DNA of 64,000 bases from Pholiota molesta (taxonomy: Eukaryota; Basidiomycota; Agaricomycetes; Agaricales; Strophariaceae), in the NCBI GenBank assembly GCA_014925825.1, contig JACGCK010000098.1, positions 108,400 through 172,399 of the forward strand, read 5' to 3'. The position numbers and the translations under genes were made by a program. Under the pieces are notes generated by a model. It was not told the origin of the DNA. It worked only from the letters and a program-made list of their open reading frames with translations, and did no database searches. Of this stretch, positions 46,528-59,100 are shown in pieces. The number at the start of each line of letters is the position of its first letter. The first letter of the stretch is position 1.

Positions 46528-47385
46528 AGTTGTATAAAATTTGGTGCGTATTCTGCTTTCAAGTTCTTGATCTTGATTCTAAATGACCCTACCTTTCAAG
46601 ATACATGGCTTTTACGATCGAGTGTCATTGCGCTGCCTATTACTTACTACTTGGTTCGAAATTTTCGCATTGACGAAATTCATTTTGGTTCGAGAAAAAT
46701 CGAAATTCATCCCTTTATGTTCCCATGTTCTAGCTGCTGTGCTGTTTAGTCGATATCGATGTCAGTTACAGTTTATTTATATCAGACTGGCGTGTGCTAT
46801 CCTGACATGAGAATGTTATCAGGCACCCTCATCAGCGATCTTAGGCATACACAGCCTCGCCGTCCACAGGAGGATATCAGTAGCGGTCCTTGTAAAAGGC
46901 CGTAAGCTACTTACTCTATGTTCATTGATTCTTAACTCCGGGTCGACGAACAGTGGGAGGACGGCTCTGGTCGGGCGCCAAAGAATTCCGATGTAAGGAG
47001 CGTTCCTAATGACACGGTCCATATCGCTCGTCCTGTTGATAACTAAGGGCATGCCGTACGCGCACTTGCTGAGTTCTACGCAAGACATCAAAACAAGTTC
47101 ATGGAATGATGATGCATCGATGATGCTGAACGCATTCCTGGAAGACCTATCTCGTCCTCGGCGCTGTCGCCAAACATTCAAATTTACAACCGCGCCGACA
47201 TACTATGAAACTCGGATGTCTCTTCATCCTACTGACAACTACTCTCTTCCCCGACACAGACTTACATGGTATCATCGTAGATTTAGCGTCTTCGATGTAA
47301 AGTATAAAGATAAAGAATGTGAACTTACGAATCACTACTCACTTATCGTTGACCAGGATCCTCATTATCTTAACCACGCAGCAAT
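46528..47385. other. Intergenic; TATA-like box at 47303-47308
   Basis: The minus-strand frame at 47181-46822 (120 codons) has no start context or similarity I recognise and is left unannotated. TATAAA at 47303-47308 lies about 80 bp before the ATG at 47386 and may serve that gene. Confidence 0.45.
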
Positions 47386-47997
47386 ATGGCCGACTGGCAA
47401 GCACACCAAAATGCACCCCAAAATACCTCGCATCCTATACATTGTCATCCATCCATGGCGTCAATCGGCCAACAAGCCCTGATTTACGAACTTCGCCCAC
47501 CCGCACCTCTGCGCGTACGAAATCGATCGCCAAACTACGATCACCATCCCTCGCGTAGCTTAGTGAAGTACAGAAAGGATGTCAAGTGCCCGCCCTCTCC
47601 GCTGGTATACTGCGATGAAATAACCCTGCGGACACCGATTCCGGTCATTTTAACATTTCCCCTCGCCAGCACTCTTCCAGAGCGCAGCAAGACGTCTGCT
47701 GCATCGGTTCGAAACGGGTTTCGTTTGAAGACGTTCCTCCCAATATCGTCTTCCTTGACGACAGACGCTGAACCCGATTCGAGTGAGTATCTCTGTTTTG
47801 GGACGGGTATTTGGCCATGGTTGAAGGGTAAGAGTCTTGGTTATCCGTTTCTGATGTAAATACTAAACTCTATGGCTGACCGCTTTTCAAATCTTGTAGA
47901 TTTCAAGAGCCCGTTTTGTCGCAACGCGAAACATACGAGCAACACATTGTTGGTCGGGAATCACTATCAATCGCACAACCTTCCATTTGGCCTCTAA
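47386..47997 (+). CDS. Small hypothetical protein
   Basis: Exon 47386-47827 and exon 47900-47997 joined over a 72-bp intron (GTAAGA to TTGTAG) give 179 residues. An alternative donor at 47783 would also keep the frame. The protein starts MADWQAHQNAPQNTSHPIHC and includes a basic region with DVKCPPSPLVYCDEITLR; the second exon adds FKSPFCRNAKHTSN. No known domain. Support comes from the open frame, the in-phase intron and an upstream TATA-like box; no homologue is known to me. Confidence 0.42.
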
Positions 47998-48238
47998 CGA
48001 AAGCACATGAACCTAGAATGACATGCCCGACCGAATCCCGATGTTCCGATAAACGATAAATGTGATGTCCTTGTCTTTTGTGTTGGATTTTTCTATGTGT
48101 GTATGTGTATCGATTAATCATGGGTGCAGGATGGATTTATTTACCTTTCTACTATGTATCTCTATATGTGACACTGTATTATATTTCTCCTGGGACTTTA
48201 TACAAAAAGCAGATTGCATTTTCCCTCGAAAATACTCT

Positions 48239-50144
48239 TCACAGATCAAAAGGAAAGGATGTAACACTAGGAACTTGAATTCCGTCTGCTGGCGAAAAGG
48301 GATCTCTCATGGGCGCCTGGGAATACGCCAAGCGCAGCACGAGCCCTGCATCCTCAAACGGGGCAACGTCCTCACGCACTGTTTCTCGGGTCGCTTTTCT
48401 GTCGAGGTGTAGGTAGAAGCGTCGAAGCGGGGTCCCGGGCTGGAGACATCAGCATTTCTACCCGAACGGTTCTGGCGCAGCTTGAGAAACTCAAGTAATC
48501 CATCGTCTGTAAAGCTCGCGGCACCACAATCGAGATTCTCCAGCTCAGGAAGAAGAATCTGGGAATAATCTTCGATGGCCCTCTCGACTCCCTGATCCTC
48601 GCCTTCTTCCAGTGCCGCGTCTACAATCCGATTCGACTGTCCAGACACTTCCGTATTTTGACGCAGTCGCTTGCCTACCAACATACCTAGGAAGACGTCA
48701 TCAAAATACCCGGCGCTGGTCCGATGTCTCCCCAAGTCCTGGACCCGTAGAATTCCATCGAGTTTCTGTAGTCATGTACAAGACTCCGAAGACGTCGCGT
48801 TGCTTTCAACATCGCAAAAAAATCAGAACGGGAGAACATCCCCGCGCTCGTCGTCACACTGGTGAGCGTCTCGCTGACGCGTGATAGGAACGCGATGAAG
48901 TCGTCCGCGCCTTGCCCAGGCACCCTGTTATGGTACTCGAGCACGCGCAACTGCGGCGCGTCCAGCATCGCGAAGAAGGACGAAATGTGCTCCTCGCTGG
49001 TGAGCAGCGACAGATGGGCGAGGTGGGGAAGGACGATTGGGCGCGTGCAGATGGGCTGGGGTGGCGCACCGGCTGGAGTCGCAGACGGAGGCACATGCTG
49101 GTAGGCTATCTGCAGCCTCGCTGAAATTAGAGACTGACACTTCTCGAGAAGCAAAGAAATGTTGGCGAGGCTCGTGTGTCCGTTCCTGTTGTGCCCAGGC
49201 CCGGATTTGAGAGAAATGTGGGTCAAGTGGCGGAAGTGGAGGGGCAACGTATTGATATTTTCCCCGAGGTTGCTGAATGTCACGCGGCGGAGGCGTGGGG
49301 CGCTAAGGAGCGGCTTGTCACCCCAGGACAGCAGTGCGGGTAGGGTGTGCATAAAGTAAGGTACGTTGATAGCGATCTCCTCCAGTGCGGGCACATCCTC
49401 GGCGTCGAGTGCGGCGACGCGGATGAGGGAGTCCGCAATCGTATTGAAAGTCATCGACCGCCAGCGTCTGGAGTGTGGTATAATAATTTTGAGAAATTCC
49501 TCATAGTTGGCATTGGGCAATTGATACTCAAGGCGCTCCTGATCGTGTAGCGAGATGTCCAGTCTACATGCTCCAGAACGCAGTAGCCATTCTTGTACCA
49601 TCCTAGTCCGCATCCGCATCGCGTTTTCTGCCGCCGTTTTGGACCATGCCGGGTCCACATCTGATCCAGCTAGCTCTGTACTCGATATGGGTAGGGGTAC
49701 TGCTATGTGGAGAGAGGCCCACAGCGCAGGTGTAGCCAGCGCGACGGCGCGCCAGGCGCTACAGACACGTGTTAGTGACATGGGTTCCTCCACGCGGCTG
49801 AGTATTGCGTTATGGTCTGTTGGGATGCAGTGGAGGAATACCTCGCGGAGGAGGTCGACGGGAAGCCTGCGCATGGGATGAACGAGAGCGCGATATTTGG
49901 CGATATCCCGCTCCAGTTGCGTGTGCTGCTCGAAAAGCGCATAGTGCTCGTCTTCCTTCTGCTTCATCTTGGCTTTTAGTTCCTCCAGTCTGGCGGTGGG
50001 TGCTATAAGCAAGCTACGTATCTTCGCGAGCTCATCGTCAGTAGGGGCGTAGTTGGTTTCGAAGTGAGATGTGATGGAAGATGTGACTGGGTAATCCTGA
50101 TGAATGTTTGTATCGAGCCTCGTATTTGAATGTTGGTCCTCCAT
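48239..50144 (-). pseudogene. Frameshifted paralogue of the F-box gene at 25274
   Basis: Reading down from 50144, the protein follows the 25274 gene: FETNYAPTDDELAKIRSLLI, a coiled-coil-like segment, the F-box core MR RLPVDLLREVFLHC and LTRVCSAWRAVALATPALWA. Near 48690 the frame ends (GILMTSS), while the expected continuation (YFDDVFLGMLVGKRLR) is in another frame, consistent with a one-base loss. A second shift near 48430 is needed to continue into FYLHLDRKATRETVREDVAP and FSPADGIQ, matching the paralogue's C-terminus to a stop at 48239. No intron explains either shift. Neighbouring genes are intact, so real decay is more likely than poor sequence. Confidence 0.8.
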
Positions 50145-50526
50145 TGTAGTGTATCGAAATCCTATTCTCTCTGCCAGTTCTATGTCGCTCTGGGGTGTCA
50201 AGCACGGTGGCCAAGTTCAAAAGAAAAGGACAAGTTGATGCCACCGAAGATCAGATATCAGTTCAGCTGCCGAGATAATCGGCGTTGGTGATACAGCGGC
50301 TCCAGTATAATTTCGAGGTCAATCGGATTTCTGAGGTAAATTGTAAAATGAGTGAAATTACATGTACCTACAGTCAAATACCATTTCTCACCATCCAAGA
50401 CCACCGTCTTCGTAACGCCTTGCTCGGACGCAGCCAATTCCCGGAGCCCCTGTCCAAAAAAAAAGTGGCGATGCGCGATTTCGTCATAAGCGCACCGCCA
50501 CCGGGCCATCCACACCGTTCCCGAGA

Positions 50527-50533
50527 TATAAAA
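50527..50533 (+). promoter_or_regulatory. TATA box of the gene at 50580
   Basis: TATAAAA about 50 bp upstream of the ATG at 50580. With F-box pseudogene transcription starting near 50144 on the other strand, this is a divergent promoter region. Confidence 0.55.
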
Positions 50534-50579
50534 TAGGACGCGCTCGCCGCTCACAGTTCTCTTTGTACATACCCTATCC

Positions 50580-52032
50580 ATGTCCAGCTCCACTCATATC
50601 AACCCGTATTCGCAGCAGCTCTCCGAGCAGTTCATCCAAGACAGCTTCCATAGCTATCTGAAATCGTCATTGACGCAGGCGAAGGCGGAACGGCTTCTAG
50701 ATGCTGATGTGCTTGCTAGTGCGGAGAGCGATCTTATGATCACAGGTACGTTCATTGTTTTTTTCTGACTAGAACTGCAGAAGGGCAGATAACTAAATAT
50801 TATGCTCTATAGGTCCTGCACTGTGTCTTTACTTTGCAGCGCTACGGTGTACGACGAACCCGCCATCGGTCCCACTACCTCGGTCCTCAAAATCAGGCAG
50901 CCATTCGCAGCCCATGGAACTCTCATACGAGAACTGCCCGCCCCCATTCATCTCCTTCCTCCGCGTATGGGCCAACACTGTCCCATCCATCCAAGGACTC
51001 TCTCCAGAATCGCAGCACGACCTCGCGCGTGTGATCTGCGGCCTCACGCCCCTCCTGCCGGACACCGCGCCCATCGTCCATGGGATCGCGGCGGATCTGC
51101 GCGCGGTGGCGATCGAGATCAGCCAGCGGCGGTCGTTCCAAGACCGGTATGCGTCGGATTTGCAGGCAGCGCTGGACGCGGGGGAGTCGCCTGAGAGCCC
51201 GCGCGCACGGAAGACGTCGTTCGTGCCCCCGCCGCAGTATGACGACGCCACCGCCGCGCCGAGCGCGCCGGCATCGCCGAATCCACCGCCCCGCCCCTCG
51301 CTGGCCCCGATAGACCCCAGCCTCCCATTGCGCTCCCCGAGATCAAGCCACCACCCCGCACCCACGTCCGCCGGGCTCTTGTCCCCGAATTCCGGGAGCC
51401 ACGGCTCGTACTCAGCGCGGAGCTCCACGTCCTCCTTCGGCGGGGGCCGCTCGCCCGCGCCGTCCATCCTCACACAGGAGAGCCCCGCGATCGAGTTCAT
51501 CCGCGAGACGCTCTACGCGTCCCTCGCCGACGCGCTCGAGCGCCAGCCGTCGCTGCGGCGCCTGCTCAAGCGCGACCCCACGCGGGCGTACTTCGCCTCT
51601 GTGGCGTTCGCCGTGCTGGACGTCGCGACGCACGCGGTGACGCCGGACGGCGCGATCGTGGGCGTGCTCGGGCAGCCGCTGACGCTCGCGGAGTGTCCGC
51701 GCGAGCTGCGGGCGTTCATGGCGGAGCTCGGCGCGATTGGGCGGCAGGCGGCGGAGATCGAGGCGGAGGACGATGAGGTGGCGATGCGGCTGGCGGAGCG
51801 CGGGAAGGACATACCGCTGTCGCGCTTGGATCGGGTGAAGATGATCCTTGAGGAGGGGGTGGGGTATGAGAGGGGGTTGCAGGACGCGCGGGATGGGAGA
51901 CGGAGCGTGGAGGGGCGGGCGGTGGCGTTTGCGAATCGGATTAATGCGCTGAGTCTGGCTATGACCAAACTCAAGGCGTTCAAGGAAAGGCAAGGAGATG
52001 TGTTTAAGGTTCTCGGTGGGATTGGGTCATGA
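50580..52032 (+). CDS. Hypothetical protein with Pro/Ser-rich linker
   Basis: Exon 1 (50580-50745) and exon 2 (50813-52032) give 461 residues. The intron is 67 bp with a GTACGT donor. A second acceptor at 50839 also keeps the frame and would remove nine residues. The N-terminal part has an alpha-helical look (QQLSEQFIQDSFHSYLKSSL). The middle is a Pro/Ser-rich linker (SPNPPPRPSLAPIDPSLP). The C-terminal third is helical (FIRETLYASLADALERQPSL) and ends TKLKAFKERQGDVFKVLGGI. No domain is recognised. The 3' end has an extra, near-identical, inverted partial copy at 3231-3404. The gene converges on the membrane protein ending at 52676. Confidence 0.72.
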
Positions 52033-52675
52033 CGATTTTGAAACATTTGACTCCCTTTTCTGTTCGACGATACTAGTATATGACGATATTCGCACTATCT
52101 TATTATAATTTAATTTTATATACCACTAATGTGCAACTATATAACCACCGACGAAAACAAAATACACTGAATATCCGACGTCTCATATCGCCATGCGCAA
52201 CGCAAGCCAATCCAGCGTAGCAATTCAGCGCGGAATGGAATGTCCGCCCGAGCTAATGGTGTTCATGCTGAAGCTCAGAGCAATTGCGATGATTGAGGGT
52301 ACCGCTGTCGCTTTCGGATCGGAGAAGATGATCTGGACAGGACGTGGAACGAGCTTGCGAGGTGCGCGTGATGGGAGAAAGGGTGAGGTGATGGTGTTGG
52401 CGAATTGAGAATGTTATCGGAATGTAGTTCGCGTGATTTATAACCAATTTTAGTCCAGAAAAGATCTTGTTTCAACAAGTATGTGAATCGTATGTGCGAC
52501 GATGTAATCCAGATGTAATCTGAGAAAATACGCTAGATATCTACCGTCCGATATAGATGTGTGCTTGTCCCAGAAGTGACTACAATAACAGAATATAGCC
52601 AATGTGTGAAGCAAGATGGGCATGCCGAGCGTAATAAATGCTCTCGGAGAGGTAAAGAAGAAAACGAGACGCATC

Positions 52676-54069
52676 CTACCAAGAAGATGCCAAACCTATT
52701 CTGATGGCCATTCCAAGAAGGACTATGCCCACCAAGGTGCAGAAGGCAATCGTAAATATATGGAGGGCGACATACCCCACTTTCTTTGCTAATGTAATCC
52801 CTGAAGGATACCCATGCGGATTAATTCAGAACGATGGCGGGTGATAGTATGTATAATACGCACGCACCAAGAGCTATTGTACGATCTCTGGAAGGACGCG
52901 AGTCATCCGACCACATTTTTTGATCGACGAAGAGTAACCCATGACGGAGCAGAGGATATAGTTTGCTATTACAGAAGAGAAACAGAAGTAGCGGAATCGG
53001 AAGTAGGAGGAGGAAGAGCAGGATAGAGGATGTCACCAGCTTGAGGGTATACTCGTGGATCACTTCGACGGAAGAAGGGCCGAGTGCCATCTTTGCCTTG
53101 CTGGATATCGCCAGCGCAATTGGTGTTATTATGTATTTCAGCGATAACCCGAACCAGTAGCCTGTCCAGAAGATACATGCTGCGGTGACTGATACATAAG
53201 CTGCAAGGGATAACACTGATAAAAGGTTAGATCACCACAAATTAGTTCAATTGGGCAGTAAGCATCACTTACCAACATAGAAAGCAGCTTCAACCGCGCC
53301 TGAGTAGTCTGTAGTAAATAGGATAGGTAGAACGTTGCATGTGTTGCCCTCGTATAGACCCAGCAAATACAGACTGGCTAACGTAATTAGCGATTCTCAA
53401 AGACACGAAAAGTATTGTTCACCCACCTCGTACCGACAATACACGCAGTTACCCATTCTATCGCAGTGGCCGCTGTGTTCAAGCCCATATACGAACATAT
53501 CATCTTGCTAAGCCCGAAGGCGGCCATAATTGAAGACACCAAGATACGATATCCAGTAATTAGAGGGCGGTATGGGTAGGTGTCAGTGATGGGTGGAACA
53601 ATATGACTACACTCGTCAGAGCGATAAGCAGGCTTGGGAATGTATAAGATCCGCCAGATTATGTCCAGACAATCGTACGAAAAGAGGAATGGTACGGGAG
53701 TCGGGGCATCGTCCAAATTATCATACCAGCTGAGAATAAATAGACTAGATCGCAGAAGCTTGAGTGAGTAGCCTGGTAGTGGAATGCATAGCGGCATAGC
53801 GCGGCGCACATTAATGATATGACCACTGCAGAGATCCATTCCAATGTAATCGAAAGAATTGTCTCCCCACGCCATGTCGCCCAGGCCTTAGCAGTTCCGA
53901 GCCCGAAACCAAGCAAGACGATCATGAGGCGGTACACTGTGATCTTTGGATGCCATCGGTCCGCCGGCCTTGGTATGCTATTGGGTTCGATTTGACGTGG
54001 CGAGGATCCCTGGTTTAAGTGACTTGGGATTGGACGAGGAGTCGCAGGGCTGTAAGGAAGGGAGGACAT
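52676..54069 (-). CDS. Seven-helix membrane protein of unknown function
   Basis: Five exons (54069-53810, 53744-53427, 53373-53273, 53215-52868, 52800-52676) code for 383 residues; introns are 53-67 bp and all phases fit. An N-terminal Pro-rich cytosolic segment of about 45 residues is followed by about seven hydrophobic helices, among them YRLMIVLLGFGLGTAKAWA, VEAAFYVVLSLAAYVS and LLFLLLLPIPLLLFLFC. A loop between helices 2 and 3 carries a hydrophilic stretch (RSDECSHIVPPITDTYPYRP). An in-frame ATG 18 bp upstream (54087) is an alternative start. The family appears restricted to basidiomycetes and is uncharacterised. A partial relative lies at 2800-3194. Confidence 0.78.
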
Positions 54070-54499
54070 ATGAAAGACGAGGTTCACGACATTGAGCTCT
54101 CGGGATATGATGGTGATGCAGTCAACATGCGGTGTCGTTCCAAACGGTAGCTGAGCGCTGAGCGCTAAACAGATCTAGAGCGCTGATGGATGTCGCAGAT
54201 GTTGACAGCGCACCGACAGCTCAATGTCAAAAGTTGAGTTCCTCGGCAGGCGCGGCAGTGCACGGCATCTTTCTTTCGCCAGGCCTGCCCACCGCCATCT
54301 TCTCCAGCGTCGATTGTCTCGCCCATCCTCTTTACCTAGCCCGTCGTCCCTACTACCCATATTCAGGGTACCATGGAGACCACCCACAAACTCAGGACAA
54401 AAAAGCAACAGCGAAGTGTGTAGTCCTTGGTTGGAACGCGCATTGCGTGGTCACAATGGCATATTCAGCGAGCGTACTGCGCAGAAGTACCACTGATCT

Positions 54500-54780
54500 G
54501 TTGCTCGGCATGCTTGTTGAATGGGCGCTACGCGTACTTACCTCAGAGTATGACGCGTCTGTCCTCTTTAACCCGTTCACGCCCTGGTATTTACACCGAT
54601 GTTCTCTTCGGAATCTTTCTATGCTGTTCTCGCGTATACTGACCATGCATTCTCGTCTGGCATCGCGATCAGTGTTCAAATGTTCAGGGCATCAGCGTAG
54701 ACCTCCTCAGCCAGCAGATGAGAACAGGATAGGAAGCACCCTGTCCGGAGCCATATAAGCTCTGTTTACTTTCATTTCCT
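54500..54780. repeat. Diverged duplicate of parts of 60080-60610
   Basis: Shared ordered blocks include TTCTCGCGTATACT followed by ACCATGCATT and TCGTCTG (54634 and about 60150), and AGATGAGAACAGGA or AAATGAGAACAGGA with CTGTCCGGAGCCATA (54717 and 60550). The blocks are about 50 bp apart here but about 350 bp apart in the other copy. No gene is recognised in either. Confidence 0.6.
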
Positions 54781-55203
54781 TATCACTTACTGGCATCGTG
54801 ATTCGTCGACTTTGGGCTCGGGCTTGGGATGAAATTATTTTCATCGACAGGCTATACTTGAAGATTTTGGGATCTATATCGTATGTAGCTAGCTCTAGGT
54901 CTGTAGTTGTATCCATCTTTATAGGACGTGAATGCTTATTCCAAAAAATATAAACCTAGTACCAGGATCTCAGGGCCTGTGCTCAGAAATGAAACGGCTG
55001 ATCAAGGCTGTACAAGATGCACTTCATAGATAAAATTGGAATAGCCACACGTTGCAGGTGCGAACGCCGCTTGTCAAGGACTCAAGGCAATCGCACCGCA
55101 TCGACCAAATTGAGATACCCACGGACTTGAAAACGACTGCAGCTCTGCACTCAACCACATCCACGTTCACCTATCCATATCTAGTACGCAACTAAGCTAC
55201 AAG

Positions 55204-57903
55204 ATGTTCGCCAACAGTCGCAACGTCGCAATAATGGGAGGAAATTTTGCTATCAGTGCAGGACTCTCAGGTACGACCAAGGAGCAACCATTTTGGATAC
55301 GCGCTAAGGTAGTACTGGCGTGTTACATATATTATAGCATTCGAGAAGCTGCAGAATGCATCCGCCCCCAATGCTTTCCACAACTCCAGCGTCCGTTTTA
55401 ATATTCCCAAATGTCATCCGAATACACGCGTCGCCGTCCTCGAGTACCTGATGGGATGGATTTTTGGACGCAACGATCCCGAAGCACTCATCCTGTGGCT
55501 CTACGGCCCTGCTGGAGCGGGAAAATCGGCCATCCTTCAAACGATTGCCGAGCTCTGTTTTGAGCGCAAGGTCTTACTCGCCACCTTCTTCTTTGGGCGA
55601 TCCGATCCATCGAGAAATACTTTCAAACCGCTAGTCGCTACCATCGCCTACCAAATTGCTACGACAATTCCAGAAATCAAGCTACAGATCGAACGTGCTA
55701 TCGAACATGATCCTCTTCTTTTCGAGAAATCCCTCGCGACTCAGCTGCAATGCCTTATTGTCGAACCACTCAAACATCTTGCTGCCTCGGGTTCTTCAAT
55801 GATCCCGGAAATTGCGCACGCCTTGTGCTCATCGATGGATTGGACGAATGTGACGATCCACGCATGCAGAGCATGATCCTCCGAGTCCTCGCCAACGCTC
55901 TTCGCAATGAAAAACTCCCCTCATATTCCTCATTGCCAGTCGGCCGGAACAGCACATCACTCTCACGTTCAACAGTCCCCCGCTTGCTGGACTATGGCGC
56001 TCCCTAGTTTTGGACGACTCGTACAAGCCCGACGACGACATCCGCTTATTTCTTGAGGACTCATTCCGGGACATCAAGACCACGCATCCCCACCGTCATC
56101 TCATTCCAGAGGCCTGGCCTGAGCCGTGGGATGTCGACACGCTCGTTCAGAAATCATCAGGCCAGTTCATCTATTCCTCTGTAGTGGTCAAGTACATCTC
56201 AGCACCTCTTGATCGTCCACCCCGTCGACTCGACGTCATTATGGGTCTGCGGCCCGCTCGAGGCGACGTCCCTTTTTCCGAGCTAGATGCATTGTATACG
56301 CATATTTTGGGCTCTTGCGCCGACCCGAATACTGTTCTCTCTATCCTTGGTGTTGTCATGACTTTCAACACGTCCAATTTTACTGAGACTGTCGACAGTG
56401 TTGAAATTCATCTGGATATGGAGCCAGGTGACGTAGAAATTTTCCTCGCTCCTTTAGCTTCAATTATCACAATTCGCAAATCCGAATATGACACCCATAT
56501 CGAACTACGGCATGCCTCTTTTACAGATTTTCTTGTCGACATATCACGCTCCGGGCCGTTTTACATCGACACGTTGTCTACTAAGGAACATCTCCTTTCT
56601 AAGTGTATCAGCAAACTTATGAATCCAGATTCTATCATTTGCGATGAAACGTCTGTAGGGACCCTTCTTGAAACACTGGCACACCCATTCTATCCATCTC
56701 GCATAGTACAACTGACTGAGACAGTCGAAAGTGCGCTTAAAAGCTTCTCATTGCCACAATTCTGGTCCATCTGGTCGATGGGACCTCACGGCACTTCCAA
56801 AGGTGCCAGATTGAATTTAGTTTACATATTTTTGAATTTTTTGACGGTATGTCAACATCTATCTTACCGGTGTTGATCACAGTTATCTCATTCAACTGTT
56901 ACTCAACCATCTTCATGGCAGGGACGGAAGAATGTAATTACGGACACGATCGAGGTTTCATTTCATCGGGCTCTCGGTTTCTCAACCATTTATACAATCC
57001 ACCTCTCCTCCTTCGAATCTATTATCGAATCAGAACTCCTAAAATATCGCCAGGATGTGGGACTCATGTCATTGGTTGTCATATCACTCTTGGATTCAGA
57101 CAGGGCGACTCACTTTTTAATGAGCCAAACGACTTTGGTAACATTATTGCGCCTGACTGAGGATTCAAAAAATCTCGATAATGACAGTTTATGGCTTGTA
57201 TGGCCTTACGGTCGATATATGTTGGCCGCTCACTATCGTCACATGTTCGTTGAACCCAAACGCTTCCCTGAGCTTTTTCTTAATGGCGAAAAATATGCTC
57301 AAGCGGCGTTGAGACTTTTGGAATATCTTTGCGACCATCTGCCCCATTCTATTCCATATCGCAAACGCCAGACCCCGAGAACCCCTTCCCATTACATTGG
57401 AACATTCAGAGTGTCTACTCGACCTTTTCATTCTCTTCTATCCCGTGGGCGGCTGACTGGAAACAGCTTTCTCCGAAAACGACGAGAAAAGAAGCATCGA
57501 TATGGGGTAACATTATTCATTCCCAACACCAGTCAACCAAGCGGTTATCTATTCTCATCGGCACACGACGCTTGTGCCTTTGGACTGGTACTTCTGCCTC
57601 ATATCCTTGAACGGTCGTCATCCTCCTCAGAATTGGCGACCTTCATACGAAGAAACGGGTCGAATATCGCATTTTTGCCGAATGAGACTCGGAAGGCCAT
57701 ACGCGCAATGCACGAGTACCTGGATAGATCGGATGAGGAGGGACCCATGGCTCGGCTTTGCATTAGATTTGCGGCTATGGCAATCGAATAGACGAGTCGC
57801 CGTTGTGCCAGTCATCGCCGCCGCCGTACGCAGGATGTGGGCTCTCGATGGCCCGCTGCGCCGTTTTGTTGAAAGGAAGACTGTGTCCGGGGAGTTTGGA
57901 TGA
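55204..57903 (+). pseudogene. NACHT P-loop NTPase (NLR-like) gene with several frameshifts
   Basis: Exon 1 (55204-55270, MFANSRNVAIMGGNFAISAG) splices over 67 bp to exon 2, which carries the conserved PNAFHNSSVRF and CHPNTRVAVLEYLM, and then Walker A GPAGAGKS. Walker B (LVLIDGLDECDD) lies in the next frame; a one-base loss near 55790 explains the shift. A second shift near 55920 leads into VLDDSYKPDDDIRLFLEDSF. After an intron at 56847-56921 the C-terminal region again changes frame near 57340 and near 57510, ending with WYFCLISLNGRHPPQNW to 57903. Fungal NACHT proteins of this kind are STAND NTPases linked to non-self recognition and regulated cell death. With about four one-base losses it is probably a pseudogene, or the sequence is faulty here. 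Confidence 0.8.
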
Positions 57904-59100
57904 GTACGAGCGTTGCGGTGGAAAAACCTGGTGCAGGCGTGGATATGCGCGAATAGTTAGGACGATTACGGTTCATATAGATATTTTAGTAGCGAATACA
58001 ACCGCTTTTACACTTTAAGTCGCTACAAGATAAGTAATAGGCGACGCCATGGACTCGCCTTTGTGCCTGCGCTGTGAGCTGATTCAACGCTGACAGTTTA
58101 GCCCATGCACGAAACGGCCATGGCTTGCTATGTTCCAATAACAACCGGACTGTGGGCGATATCGATGGGCTGAATCGTTGTTGACGATCGTCGGTAGCAG
58201 CAGCCACGTCGTATTTGAAGAGTACTGCTGGTAGAAGATGCAAGCTTGTAAAGGCGGGGTAAGCATTGATCCCGAATATTAAGGAGCGATTCACCTTGTC
58301 ACCGTCTGCTAGAACATAGCCATGCTTCCCGCTGCGCCCGACAATGGCATCGCCATACAGACCTGTGTAGGAGGCTGCATGTTAGCAGTACACGCTACAC
58401 CTCATCCCACTCGCTATCGAGGGTCACAACGCTCGAAATTTCAGTTCAACAACAAACTCGACTCATGATTCTGAGGACTCGAGCATGCGCCAAAAAGATC
58501 TAAGAGGACGGAGTGTAGCAAGGTGCAGAGCCAGAAGATGACAATCAGTCAGTCTCAAAAGTTACGAGAGAACAATTTTATTGAGAGAAATAAATACACA
58601 GGTGATGTCAGTCGATCAGGCTAGGTCACGTTATAAGTAATGTGAAGTGCAACCAAAGAATGCAAGTGGCTCACCTCAGTCGTTAGTGGGGCCGTTCACC
58701 ACAGGATGGTACGCTGAATCTTAATATGGAGAGTCGAGAACTACGTGAGTTGAGTGCGTCCACCCATTCGATCTCGCAGCCTGGCTCGAGCGCTGGCTCT
58801 ATCATGCCTTGAGCGCCACCAGCCTGTCGAGGTTTAAAACTGAAAGGGTGGGTTGAGTGTTACTATAGCTCGAGTGCTGCGTTGAACAGGGAATAAGCCC
58901 GTACCCTCTGTCTTTCCTGTGCGTTGATTGTAATTAATTGCAGATTGACAGGCGTGCCGGTGAACATATCCGGCCATGGATATCGCCGGCAGCTGTGGTG
59001 CCAAAAGTTATAGTTGCAACATCAAGTGTGAGGTACATAGACCCGTTGATCAAGGACGGACATAGACTTGGATATGCGGTCGGCAGAAATGGAGGAGAAT
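57904..59100. other. Intergenic, no gene seen
   Basis: About 1.2 kb downstream of the NACHT gene with no recognisable coding sequence, RNA gene or repeat apart from the start of the tandem duplication at 59101. Confidence 0.55.

Noticed and set aside
46822..47181. Minus-strand frame of 120 codons between the MYND gene and the gene at 47386
   Set aside because: No recognisable motif or splice support, and it overlaps open frames on the other strand.
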